DNA from: an uncultured Acetatifactor sp.
Lineage (GTDB): Bacteria > Bacillota > Clostridia > Lachnospirales > Lachnospiraceae
DNA length: 64,000 nucleotides
Direction of reading: 5' to 3'
Assembly (NCBI GenBank): GCA_947627535.1
Contig: CANQWM010000004.1
Span: 1 to 64,000, forward strand
Below the pieces are notes generated by a model that ran no database searches, was not told where the DNA came from, and saw only the letters and a list, made by a program, of their open reading frames with translations. How positions within the stretch are numbered: position 1 is the stretch's first letter; every line of letters begins with the position of its first letter. This document shows, in pieces, positions 27,171-35,777 of the stretch. The translations under genes and the position numbers were made by a program.

Positions 27171-28622
27171 TTACATCGCCCCGCTCTTGGCCACAACCGC
27201 CTTCACGGTTTTTGCCAGGATCTTAAGATCCATTCCGAAGCTCCACTCGCTGATGTACTTCATGTCCAGCTTTACCACTTCCTCAAAGTCCGTGATCCCG
27301 CTGCGGCCGCTGACCTGCCATAAGCCCGTGATCCCCGGCTTTGCTGCGAGCCTTGCCATATGCCGGAACTCATACTTTTCCCATTCCGCCACGGTGGGCG
27401 GCCGGGTGCCTACCAGGCTCATATCCCCTTTTAGTACATTGATAAACTGCGGGAACTCATCCAGGCTCCAGTCGCGGATAAAATTTCCGATCCCTTTTTT
27501 ATAGGTTCCGTCCGGTAAAAGCCTGCTGCCGATGATCCTGGGATCTTCATCCAGCTTAAACATAAACCCGTCTTTTACCTTATTCTTGTCCATCAGCTCC
27601 GCTTTCCGCTCTTCTGCGTCCCGATACATGCTGCGGAACTTATACATTTTAAACCGCCTGCCGTTCTGGCCGACCCGTTCCTGAACAAAGAACAGCGGTC
27701 CCGGCGATTTCAGCTTTATAATAGGAGCAAGAAACAGCGCCAAAATCAGGGTAAACAGTGTACCGACCAGGCCGCCCGCGATATCAAGCATCCGTTTCAG
27801 GAACATCTGCCCGTTGGTGGCATAATTGATGCTGGTCGTCATCACCGTATAATTTCCGAAGCGCTCTACCAGCTGCCTGCGGTTCACCGTCCGGTCGCCG
27901 TCCAGAAGCTTTACATGGACGATCACGCCCATCTCTGAAAAATGCTCCAGCAGCTGCGTGGGCTGCTCCATCCCCTCTGGAATATCAAGGAATACCTCGT
28001 CCACACATTCCCTGCGGACATATTCCAGCACGGTCCCGCGGTCCGCCACAACCGGGATACCGGCGATCTTGCCCTCGGTACGGTTTTCATCCAAAAGAAC
28101 CACTCCAAGGATCCGCAGGTTTTCGTAAGTCTGGTTTCTGATATTGTCCAGTACAGCCGCCGCCAGGTCCTTCGTTGTCAGAACCAGCAGCGTGCGTTTT
28201 CCCTTTTCCCTCGCCTTTCGTTTCAGAAAGGTTTTCCAGAGGATCCGGGTAAAATAACCCAATATGCCGTAAAACAGACCCGTAAGGTACATAACGGTAC
28301 GGGAAAACGAGGAACCCTCCCGCACGGAAAAAAGATAAAAGGTTGCACAAAGCTCCACAAGGCATACTTGCTTCAGCGTCATGGCAGCCTCCACAAGATA
28401 TCCTCTTTTCAGGACATTCTTAAACATCTCTGAAAAGATCATCAGTACAACGGCAATCAGGGACAACACCACCGCCATGTTGCGGTAGGTGACATGCGCA
28501 TAAAGGACTCCGAATCCGTGCCGCATGACATATGCCATAAAGAGCGACAAATTCAGACATACCAGGTCCAACATGATAAAATCAAGATGCTTGGCCCAGC
28601 CCTGTGAACGTTTCCGATACAT
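27171..28622 (-). CDS. Undecaprenyl-phosphate sugar phosphotransferase (polyprenyl glycosylphosphotransferase)
   Basis: KRMLDIAGGLVGTLFTLILALFLAPIIKLKSPGPLFFVQERVGQNGRRFKMYKFRSMYRDAE; SLDEFPQFINVLKGDMSLVGTRPPT; KPGITGLWQVSGRS. Start trimmed to MYRKRSQGW. Confidence 0.93.
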   Translation of the reverse strand: MYRKRSQGWAKHLDFIMLDLVCLNLSLFMAYVMRHGFGVLYAHVTYRNMAVVLSLIAVVLMIFSEMFKNVLKRGYLVEAAMTLKQVCLVELCATFYLFSVREGSSFSRTVMYLTGLFYGILGYFTRILWKTFLKRKAREKGKRTLLVLTTKDLAAAVLDNIRNQTYENLRILGVVLLDENRTEGKIAGIPVVADRGTVLEYVRRECVDEVFLDIPEGMEQPTQLLEHFSEMGVIVHVKLLDGDRTVNRRQLVERFGNYTVMTTSINYATNGQMFLKRMLDIAGGLVGTLFTLILALFLAPIIKLKSPGPLFFVQERVGQNGRRFKMYKFRSMYRDAEERKAELMDKNKVKDGFMFKLDEDPRIIGSRLLPDGTYKKGIGNFIRDWSLDEFPQFINVLKGDMSLVGTRPPTVAEWEKYEFRHMARLAAKPGITGLWQVSGRSGITDFEEVVKLDMKYISEWSFGMDLKILAKTVKAVVAKSGAM

Positions 28623-28676
28623 ACCTATCCGACCCCTGTACTTTCTTTTCCGGTCTGCGTAAATTTTTTTCTTACA

Positions 28677-28711
28677 CCCAATACCCCCCCGGAAAACGGA
28701 GGGGCATTGGG
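28677..28711. other. Long imperfect hairpin in intergenic leader
   Basis: Minus strand CCCAATGCCCCTCCG-TTTT-CCGGGGGGGTATTGGG pairs over ~14-15 positions including G-U pairs; no U-tract follows. Confidence 0.6.
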
Positions 28712-28751
28712 CAACCACATGCTGAAAGTTGGTTGACGGGTTCTACCCGCC

Positions 28752-28775
28752 CAATTAATTATGCATAATTAATTG
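28752..28775. repeat. 24-bp perfect palindrome
   Basis: CAATTAATTATGCATAATTAATTG is its own reverse complement. Confidence 0.9.
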
Positions 28776-28800
28776 TTTGAATTTTTGGAACAATAAAACC

Positions 28801-29529
28801 TTAGTTGTTAAGCTGTACCTTTTTTGCACACACAGCCGCGCCTGCCAGAAGGATCAGCGCTGCAAAGCCTGCTACAGGTACGCTCTCGCCGGTCTTGGGA
28901 GACACGGGCTCAGAAGCGGGCGCCTGCGTTGTTGTCGTGCCGCCGTTGTTGTTGCTATTGCTGTTGCTGTTGCTGTTGCCGCTTCCGTTGTTATTGTCGT
29001 CGTCGCTCGACGTATCTTCCGTTACCAGGAACAGTGCATAGTTGGAGAAACTGCTGCTGGTGAAGGTAATGCTGCCATCTGCATTCACAGAAGCGCCTTC
29101 AACCGGTACCCATCCGGTCGCAGTATAATGCATCAGAACATACTTCTGATTCGCTGCAGGTTGAGCAACCTGAAAAGGAATGGTCACGGTAATGGCTCCG
29201 CTTATGCTCGCAGTGGGCTTAATGTCCAGTACGAACACCAGACTCACATCTGAAGCTTTTGTAATACTGGCGGCTTGCACAATCTGCTGCGTCAGAGAAT
29301 TGCTGAGGTCTGCGACCGCATTGCTGACTGCGTTCACAGCTGCTTCGCCGCCGATCGCCTCAGTAGCTGTCATTTCCACTATCTGTCCATCACTGGTTGT
29401 TGCAGATGTGTCTTTCGCCTTGTCCTCCCACTTGTTCATAGTGTCGGAACTTACCTGGGCACAAACTGTCATGCCAAAGGTCAGCGCAAGCGCCATGGAC
29501 AAAGCAACAATTTTTGAAAACTTTTTCAT
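28801..29529 (-). CDS. Secreted, sortase-signal-bearing (SPKTG) surface protein
   Basis: Signal peptide MKKFSKIVALSMALALTFGMTVCAQ; Asn/Ser-rich linker; C-terminal SPKTGESVPVAGFAALILLAGAAVCAKKVQLNN (sorting motif, TM, basic tail). Confidence 0.82.
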   Translation of the reverse strand: MKKFSKIVALSMALALTFGMTVCAQVSSDTMNKWEDKAKDTSATTSDGQIVEMTATEAIGGEAAVNAVSNAVADLSNSLTQQIVQAASITKASDVSLVFVLDIKPTASISGAITVTIPFQVAQPAANQKYVLMHYTATGWVPVEGASVNADGSITFTSSSFSNYALFLVTEDTSSDDDNNNGSGNSNSNSNSNNNGGTTTTQAPASEPVSPKTGESVPVAGFAALILLAGAAVCAKKVQLNN

Positions 29530-29601
29530 CGGATATTTCCTCCTTTCCTCATCGTCATGTGGTTATATCAAGCCTTACGGCAGGATACCTGATGAATGAT
29601 T

Positions 29602-30678
29602 TCACTGGCTCACCTTCTCATAGAAAACCTTCAGGATCAGCTCATACAAAGCCTTCTCGTCCGGATGAAACTGCTCCAGCAGATTGCCCTCCACAGTCTC
29701 CCCTTCCAGGGAGTAAAACCGCTCCGGGGAAAGGCTGTAATCCAGGACCTGGGTGGCCAGATAGCTCACCTCGTCCACGGAGATATCTGTTACCATATAT
29801 TTGCTCAGCGTGCCGTAGAGTTTCACCGGCAGGGTGATGTCTTCCTTCATGGCGTTGACAGCCGTCCGGGCGTATGCCGTCAGATACTGTTTCTGACGCT
29901 CCAGACGCCTTCCGGCGCTGTTAAAGCTTTTCGTATCCCGGTCATGGAGATAATGGTAAGCGGCGTCTCCCTTCAAAAGCACCGTCTCTCCTTCCCGGAA
30001 CTTCCATACGTCCTCCAGCGCTTCCACCTCAACGCCGCCCACGGCATCGTTGATCAGCGGGATGGCACCCATATTGATCGCGCAGTACCCGTGGATCGGC
30101 AGGTCGTAAAACAGGCGGGAAACCGCGTCCCTGCTCCGCTCACAGCTGATGACGCCCCCGTCCCCGTAAGCGTGTTGCAGGGTCAGCTGCGCTTTTTCCG
30201 TCCACAGGTAATGGCCGGTACTGCTATATACGTCGATATCCGCCATAGTGTCCCGGTTAATGCCGATAACGGACACCTGGCTGGTGTGAGGATTCAAAAC
30301 CAACAGGAAGATGGCGTCGGACTGGCCGCCGTCGATTCCCTCTTCCTTGACCTCCACCTCTCCCTTTTCATCAATCCCAAGGAACAAAAACGTCAAAATA
30401 TCCTTGTTGTAGCGGTAGATGCTCCCCTGGTAGCGGACATCCCCCTCCTGCCAGTCATCCTCGGCCTCCTCCGGCCCCGCGTAATCCTCCGGCGTCAGTC
30501 CTTCCACGACGCCTACGGCTCTGCTTAAGTCGGGCGCTTTTCCCTCGTACATGCCGTAAAGCCTGCTGCGGCCCGAGATCTGCAGGCCCAGAAATACCGC
30601 GACCCCAAGCAGTACAAGGATGATAAGGACGATCACTATTCTGATCAGTACCCTGAATATTTTTCTCTTAATTTTCAT
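29602..30678 (-). CDS. LytR-CpsA-Psr (LCP) family protein
   Basis: TFLFLGIDEKGE, SDAIFLLVLNPHTSQVSVIGINRDTMADIDVY, HAYGDGGVISCERSRDAVSRLF, HDRDTKSFNSAGRRLERQKQYL. Start trimmed to MKIKRKIF. Confidence 0.9.
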   Translation of the reverse strand: MKIKRKIFRVLIRIVIVLIILVLLGVAVFLGLQISGRSRLYGMYEGKAPDLSRAVGVVEGLTPEDYAGPEEAEDDWQEGDVRYQGSIYRYNKDILTFLFLGIDEKGEVEVKEEGIDGGQSDAIFLLVLNPHTSQVSVIGINRDTMADIDVYSSTGHYLWTEKAQLTLQHAYGDGGVISCERSRDAVSRLFYDLPIHGYCAINMGAIPLINDAVGGVEVEALEDVWKFREGETVLLKGDAAYHYLHDRDTKSFNSAGRRLERQKQYLTAYARTAVNAMKEDITLPVKLYGTLSKYMVTDISVDEVSYLATQVLDYSLSPERFYSLEGETVEGNLLEQFHPDEKALYELILKVFYEKVSQ

Positions 30679-31645
30679 CCTGTTCCTCCGCGCCGCTGGA
30701 TAAAGCGTCCGCTTCATCGGCCGCCCCATCTACACGAAGCAATACACCCTGTACCAGCCACCGCTTGTCGGCCTTTCCGGAAACACAGGTGGACAGCGTG
30801 ATGATCCGGTCTTTTTCTGTTACCGTTACGTCAGGATTAAAATTGCTGTTCATGGAACGGACCGCCATGACATCGTCCAGGTAATCCCCGAATCCTTCCT
30901 CCGTTTCCGTCTCATATCCCGCAAGCAGATGGATATTGCTGAACTCATACGCGCCGAAGATCCGGTAGACGAATACCTCGTCGGGCGTGTAGACGTAAAT
31001 GTATGGATTTTCCGCGAAATAATCAGCGTCCTCAAATTTATGCAGTCCCGCGAACATGGTGCCGTTTCTCATGTTGTGTCCATAGAGAACCGTGTTATGG
31101 TCCGAGAAATCCTTCGCGTTGGTATTTTCCGTATAGATACAGCCCGGGCGTCCCTTGGAGCCGTCAATGTTGTAATTCAGGTAATAGCTGTTGTCCTCCG
31201 CGTGCTGGAGCACCGGGAAATCGATAGTGGAATCCGGTATGTAAAGCCAGGCGTAAATATCCGGATTGACCTGTTCCTGCAGATCCTCGAAATCAATCTC
31301 CTTTTCCGGGATCTGAATGCCAAAGGCCTCCTCCAGCTTCTGGTTCTTTTCCTCCAGGCTTAATTCCTTCCAGGTTTTCTCAGGCTCCGGCGTGTCCTGG
31401 GGCACGGCGGCTTCGCTTTCCTGTCCGGATGACCCGGAACCCTCCGGATCTTCATCGGTCATGGCGGCCAGGCTTTCCAGAATCGCCGCCTCTCTCCTGC
31501 TCTCCGCAGCGTCCCGGATCAGGATAACGATTGCGATAACGGCCCCTGCAAGGCAGAGTGCAAGCAGAATCTTCCAGACCAGATTTCCCCTCCCCGCGCT
31601 TCGTTCTGCACGGTTTCCGTTCCGATTATTTTTTCCTGCTCCCAT
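30668..31645 (-). CDS. srtB: Class B sortase
   Basis: N-terminal TM; YAWLYIPDSTIDFPVLQHAEDNSYYL; DHNTVLYGHNMRNGTMFAGLHKF; RIITLSTCVSGKADKRWLVQG (catalytic TLSTC). Confidence 0.9.
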   Translation of the reverse strand: MGAGKNNRNGNRAERSAGRGNLVWKILLALCLAGAVIAIVILIRDAAESRREAAILESLAAMTDEDPEGSGSSGQESEAAVPQDTPEPEKTWKELSLEEKNQKLEEAFGIQIPEKEIDFEDLQEQVNPDIYAWLYIPDSTIDFPVLQHAEDNSYYLNYNIDGSKGRPGCIYTENTNAKDFSDHNTVLYGHNMRNGTMFAGLHKFEDADYFAENPYIYVYTPDEVFVYRIFGAYEFSNIHLLAGYETETEEGFGDYLDDVMAVRSMNSNFNPDVTVTEKDRIITLSTCVSGKADKRWLVQGVLLRVDGAADEADALSSGAEEQDEN

Positions 31646-31759
31646 AAAGCCATCCTCCTTCCCGGCAACGGCCTGCGCGCCCTGTTTCCGGCGGCTTTTC
31701 CTGCGCCCGTACCCTTCCGACGGCTCCGGTTTTACTGGTCCGGCATCCGTCCCCGGCTT

Positions 31760-32467
31760 TTACTCTCCGTACCTGCCGTAATACTTCCCATAATATTTCC
31801 CGTAGTATTTTCCGTAATACTTCCCGTAATAACCCTTGCCGCCGAGATCCACCTTGTTCAGCACACATCCAAGAATCCGGCATCCGGCCACGTCCAGCTG
31901 CTCCTTGATCTTTTTGGCAAAGTGATAGCTGATCTCGCCGCAGGCAATGACGATAATGGCGCCGTCGCAGCATTTCGACACCACGGCGGTATCGATCACG
32001 CTGCCGAGAGGCGGCGTGTCAATGATGACCATGTCATAATCCCTTCTGGCGTCCTCCACCATCTTCTGGAATCTTTTATTTCCCAGAAGCTCGCTGGGAT
32101 TCGGCGGAACAGGGCCGCAGAAAACCATATACAGGTTTTTCACGTCCGTACTGCACAGCGTGTCCTGAAACTCGGACTTCCCCACCAGATAATTGACCAG
32201 TCCAAGCCGGACCTTACCTCTTTTATGCCGCTGGCGCATGACGCTTTTTCTCAGATCGGCGTCCACCAGCAGAACCTTTTTCCCCATCTGTGCATAGGAC
32301 TTGGCAAGCTCAAAGGAGATACTGCTCTTTCCCTCGTTTGGCGTACAGCTTGTAACACAGACCACCTTGACGTCCTCGCCGGAAAAATCTATGTTGGTCC
32401 GCAGCGTTTTAAACGCTTCCCGGCTTCTGAAGTCCAGCTCCTCCTGCTTCAGTTCGATGTCCTGCAT
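31760..32467 (-). CDS. CpsD/CapB-type tyrosine-protein kinase (BY-kinase) with Tyr/Gly/Lys repeat tail
   Basis: VTSCTPNEGKSSISFELAKSYAQMGKKVLLVDADLRKS; DMVIIDTPPLGSVIDTAVVSKCCDGAIIV; C-terminal GYYGKYYGKYYGKYYGKYYGRYGE. Confidence 0.92.
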   Translation of the reverse strand: MQDIELKQEELDFRSREAFKTLRTNIDFSGEDVKVVCVTSCTPNEGKSSISFELAKSYAQMGKKVLLVDADLRKSVMRQRHKRGKVRLGLVNYLVGKSEFQDTLCSTDVKNLYMVFCGPVPPNPSELLGNKRFQKMVEDARRDYDMVIIDTPPLGSVIDTAVVSKCCDGAIIVIACGEISYHFAKKIKEQLDVAGCRILGCVLNKVDLGGKGYYGKYYGKYYGKYYGKYYGRYGE

Positions 32468-33276
32468 TATTTTGCCTCCATTTCATCGGAAATATCTTCC
32501 AGTTCGTCACTTCCGTATTCATTCTGCGGCTGTCTTTCGGCGCCGTGCGCCCCCGTCCCGCCGTGGGTTCTCGTCCTGCCCTTGCCGGCGCTCTCCGCCA
32601 CAGGGATCATGGCCAGCGTACTTAAGCCCAGATACTTTTCCACGTCCTCCGAGCTTTTGATCGTATCGTCCAGCAGGAAGCGTACTGTCAGAACCGCCGC
32701 ACACAGAAGAAGACCGATCAGCATTGCCACCAGCGTCCAGGTTCTGACCTTGGGGCTGGAGGGATGCTCCGGCAGGTTCGCCGCGTCCACCAGATTAACC
32801 GCCTGTACATCCGTCACGCTGGTGATATGCTCCGCGGCAATCTCGCGGATCTCATCCGCCAGAAGCTTGGCCATGGTGGGATCCGGGTTGGTCACTGTGA
32901 TGTTGATGCTCCGGGTATTCGTCACCGTCTCCACATCCACCTGATTGGCAAACTGTTCATACGGCACATCCAGCTGGTAAGTTTCGATTGCCTGTTCCAG
33001 CACTGTCCTGCTCTTGATTAACAGCGCGTAATCCATGGTGAGCTGGCTTCCCAGCTGCAGGTCGCTGTAGGTCAGGTTGTTGCTGTTATCCTGCTTGCTC
33101 AGGATATAAATTGTGGTTGTGGACTGATAAAGCGGCGTCACGGCAAAACTGCTGATCAGGTATCCCGCCAGTCCCGCGGCAATGCCGCAGACTATAATCA
33201 ACCACAGCCAGTGCAGCAGAAATCCAAATAAATCCTTCAGGTCTATTTCTATTACGTCGTCATTTGCGCTCTGCAT
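32467..33276 (-). CDS. CpsC/Wzz-type chain-length determinant, kinase activator
   Basis: IDLKDLFGFLLHWLWLIIVCGIAAGLAGYLIS; LPEHPSSPKVRTWTLVAMLIGLLLCAAVLTVRFLLDDTIKSSEDVEKYLGL. Confidence 0.9.
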   Translation of the reverse strand: MQSANDDVIEIDLKDLFGFLLHWLWLIIVCGIAAGLAGYLISSFAVTPLYQSTTTIYILSKQDNSNNLTYSDLQLGSQLTMDYALLIKSRTVLEQAIETYQLDVPYEQFANQVDVETVTNTRSINITVTNPDPTMAKLLADEIREIAAEHITSVTDVQAVNLVDAANLPEHPSSPKVRTWTLVAMLIGLLLCAAVLTVRFLLDDTIKSSEDVEKYLGLSTLAMIPVAESAGKGRTRTHGGTGAHGAERQPQNEYGSDELEDISDEMEAK

Positions 33277-33375
33277 GAATCTTCTCCTCGTCCTCTCCTC
33301 ATCTCACGCCTTCTCCATTCCTGCCCTCCGTCAGGTGGCCGCCGCGTCTTACGCCTTACAGCATCCCGCACATTC

Positions 33376-34104
33376 TCAGGTGGCCGCCCCGCCCTCCAGC
33401 AGATCCGACACCGCGTTTCCGAACAGAAGGGCGTCCGCGTATTCCGGGCTGTATTTTCTGTACAGATAAACGGCACATTTTTTCATGGCAGGGTTTCTTT
33501 TTCTCAGGTCATGGGCGTCCGTCCCCAGATAATCCGCCATCTGCCTGCGAAGCAGCTCTCTGACAAACCGGCCGGCGGGACGCCCGAAATCACCGACGAC
33601 GCTGCCGGCGTTGATCTGGATCCGGCATCCCATCTCCCGGATCTCCCGGACCCTTTCCGTATTTTTCAGAAGACAGCGGTATCTCTCCGCATGGGCCAGC
33701 ACAGGCCGATACCCCATTCCCAGCAGGCCGTCCAGAGAATTCCGGATGTAGGGATACTCTTCCAACGGCAGAAATTCCACCAGGACATATTCCGTACCGT
33801 TCATTGTCCAAAGCCCTCCCCTGTCCAGCTTTTCCTCCAGTCCGCCGCGGTAAAATATCTCCGTTCCGGGATGGAGCCGAACCGGGATCCCCTGCTCCAT
33901 GGCCGCATCCTGCAGCAGCTCCAGCTGCTCCAGAACCGCCTGCCGGCGTGCATGATACCTTCCCTGTTTGTAATGCGGCGTGGCAATGATATCAGAAATA
34001 CCTTCTTCCCAGGCCATGTCCAGCATCCCTAAAGCCTCGTCAAGATCGCGGGCGCCGTCATCCATACCGGGCAGAATATGTGAGTGAATATCCACAAATC
34101 CCAT
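33376..34104 (-). CDS. CpsB/YwqE-type PHP-domain tyrosine phosphatase
   Basis: MGFVDIHSHILPGMDDGARDLDEALGMLDMAWEEGISDIIATPHY; PVLAHAERYRCL; YLGTDAHDLRKR. Confidence 0.92.
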   Translation of the reverse strand: MGFVDIHSHILPGMDDGARDLDEALGMLDMAWEEGISDIIATPHYKQGRYHARRQAVLEQLELLQDAAMEQGIPVRLHPGTEIFYRGGLEEKLDRGGLWTMNGTEYVLVEFLPLEEYPYIRNSLDGLLGMGYRPVLAHAERYRCLLKNTERVREIREMGCRIQINAGSVVGDFGRPAGRFVRELLRRQMADYLGTDAHDLRKRNPAMKKCAVYLYRKYSPEYADALLFGNAVSDLLEGGAAT

Positions 34105-34143
34105 AATTTACCTTCTTTTTTCCGCCGCCTTTTTACAGATGCC

Positions 34144-34205
34144 ATTATATAGTCTCTTTCATGACTACACCAACTCATTATAGTCTCTTTAACGACCATA
34201 GTCAA
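34144..34205 (-). promoter_or_regulatory. Sigma-A promoter of the polysaccharide operon with two tandem operator-like dyads
   Basis: Minus strand TTGACT-17 nt-TATAAT (-35 at 34200-34205, -10 at 34177-34182). Dyads TAGTC-N8-GACTA (34150-34167) and TAGTC-N8-GACCA (34181-34198), 31 bp apart. Confidence 0.75.
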
Positions 34206-34351
34206 GTAAATAACTCTAAAATAAAATTTGTATAAGCAGAGTTTTTTTGGCAAAATTACACAAGCATATGCATACCAAAAAGCGGAAAGGAACGACAAAA
34301 GACATATGAAGAGGCAGTACATACCACATCAGAACAGAAAAAGAGAGAGGG

Positions 34352-34576
34352 ATGGAAATGATAGACTACACTCCGTTTTGGGAAACCTTGAGAAATTCGC
34401 AGGAAACAACCTATTCTTTGATTAACAGACACCATATCTCCAGCGCTACGCTAGACAAACTCCGCAAAAATAAACCCCTGAATACCACTACCATAAACGA
34501 TTTATGCCGCATTCTTCAATGCCGCATTCAGGATATCGCTGTCTATGTTCCTTCCGAGACAGACCAGCCTCTGTAA
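34352..34576 (+). CDS. Small HTH (Cro/CI, XRE-like) transcriptional regulator
   Basis: 74 aa; SLINRHHISSATLDKLRKNKPLNTTTINDLCRILQCRIQDIAVYVP typical of small Cro/CI HTH proteins. Confidence 0.85.
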   Translation: MEMIDYTPFWETLRNSQETTYSLINRHHISSATLDKLRKNKPLNTTTINDLCRILQCRIQDIAVYVPSETDQPL

Positions 34577-34581
34577 ACAAA

Positions 34582-34629
34582 AACCCGGCTTTTCGGGACG
34601 GCACAGCATACCGCCTCAAAAACCGGGTT
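34582..34629. terminator. Possible (bidirectional) terminator region between convergent genes
   Basis: AACCCGG...CCGGGTT inverted repeat with an internal CCCG/CGGG alternative, between the convergent HTH gene and ilvE. Confidence 0.35.
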
Positions 34630-34697
34630 ATTTGTCTGCAGGATTTCATTCCTTATTTTAATATCTTAAAATTTTAATATCTTAAACGGAACCGCTT

Positions 34698-35723
34698 TTA
34701 TTCGATCACGTGGATCCATCCCTCAGGCGCCTCCAGACGTCCCATCTGAATGCCGGTCAGGGTGTCGTAAAGCTTCTGCGTCACAGGACCCATCTGGGTC
34801 ATGCCGCTGGGCAGGCAGATCTCTTTTCCGTGATCCACGATCTTTCCCACGGGAGAGATCACAGCCGCGGTGCCGCAGAGACCGCACTCCGCAAAATCCT
34901 TCACCTCGTCCAGATACACCTCGCGCTCCTCCACCTCAAGGCCCAGATACTCTCTGGCCACATGGACAAGGGATCTGCGCGTGATGGAGGGCAGGATGCT
35001 GTCGGACTTAGGCGTTACCACCTTGTTGTCCTTCGTCACAAACAGGAAGTTTGCGCCGCCTGTCTCTTCCACCTTTGTACGGGTTCCGGGATCCAGATAC
35101 ATATTCTCATCATAGCCTTCCGCATGGGCGGTTACAATGGCGTGCAGACTCATGGCATAATTCAGGCCCGCCTTGATATTTCCCGTTCCGTGAGGCGCCG
35201 CCCGGTCGAAGTCGCTGACGCGGATGGTCAGAGGCTTTACGCCGCCCTTAAAGTACGGGCCCACCGGCGTACAGAAAATGCGGAACTGATACTCCGCCGC
35301 GGGCTTTACGCCGATGACAGGGTTGCTTCCGAACATATAGGGACGGATATACAGCGTTGCGCCGCTGCCATAGGGCGGTACATAAGCCGCGTTCGCCGCC
35401 ACCACCTTCGTCACCGCGTCCACAAAGCGGTCCTTGGGGAAAACGGGCATCTCCAGCCTTGCGGCGCTGGCTTCCATACGCTCTGCATTCAGATCAGGGC
35501 GGAAGGTAACAATATGTCCGTCATCTGTGGTATAAGCCTTCAGGCCCTCAAAGACCGTCTGGGCATACTGAAGAACCCCGGCGCACTCGTTCAGGACAAT
35601 ATCGGAATCCTCTGTCAGGACACCGCCGTCCCAGGAGCCGTCCTTGTAGTTGGAGACATAGCGGTAATCCGTCTTGATATAGCCAAAGTCAAGATTGCCC
35701 CAGTCTATGTTTTTCTTTTCCAT
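34698..35723 (-). CDS. ilvE: Branched-chain amino acid aminotransferase
   Basis: YAQTVFEGLKAYTTDDGHIVTFRPDLNAERM; VEETGGANFLFVT; ECGLCGTAAVISPVG. Confidence 0.95.
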   Translation of the reverse strand: MEKKNIDWGNLDFGYIKTDYRYVSNYKDGSWDGGVLTEDSDIVLNECAGVLQYAQTVFEGLKAYTTDDGHIVTFRPDLNAERMEASAARLEMPVFPKDRFVDAVTKVVAANAAYVPPYGSGATLYIRPYMFGSNPVIGVKPAAEYQFRIFCTPVGPYFKGGVKPLTIRVSDFDRAAPHGTGNIKAGLNYAMSLHAIVTAHAEGYDENMYLDPGTRTKVEETGGANFLFVTKDNKVVTPKSDSILPSITRRSLVHVAREYLGLEVEEREVYLDEVKDFAECGLCGTAAVISPVGKIVDHGKEICLPSGMTQMGPVTQKLYDTLTGIQMGRLEAPEGWIHVIE

Positions 35724-35777
35724 GGATATTACCTTCTTTCCTTAAAAATTTCCTGATTTATTATTATACTTTTCCCG

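Noticed and set aside
28752-28775. Invertible promoter (phase switch)
   Set aside because: A single palindrome without a separated inverted partner and no nearby recombinase gene.
34029-34322. 97-aa minus-strand ORF covering the operon promoter
   Set aside because: Overlaps cpsB out of frame and contains the promoter/operator; most likely spurious.
34710-35756. 348-aa plus-strand ORF opposite ilvE
   Set aside because: Antisense shadow ORF over a clear ilvE; no recognisable motif and biased composition.
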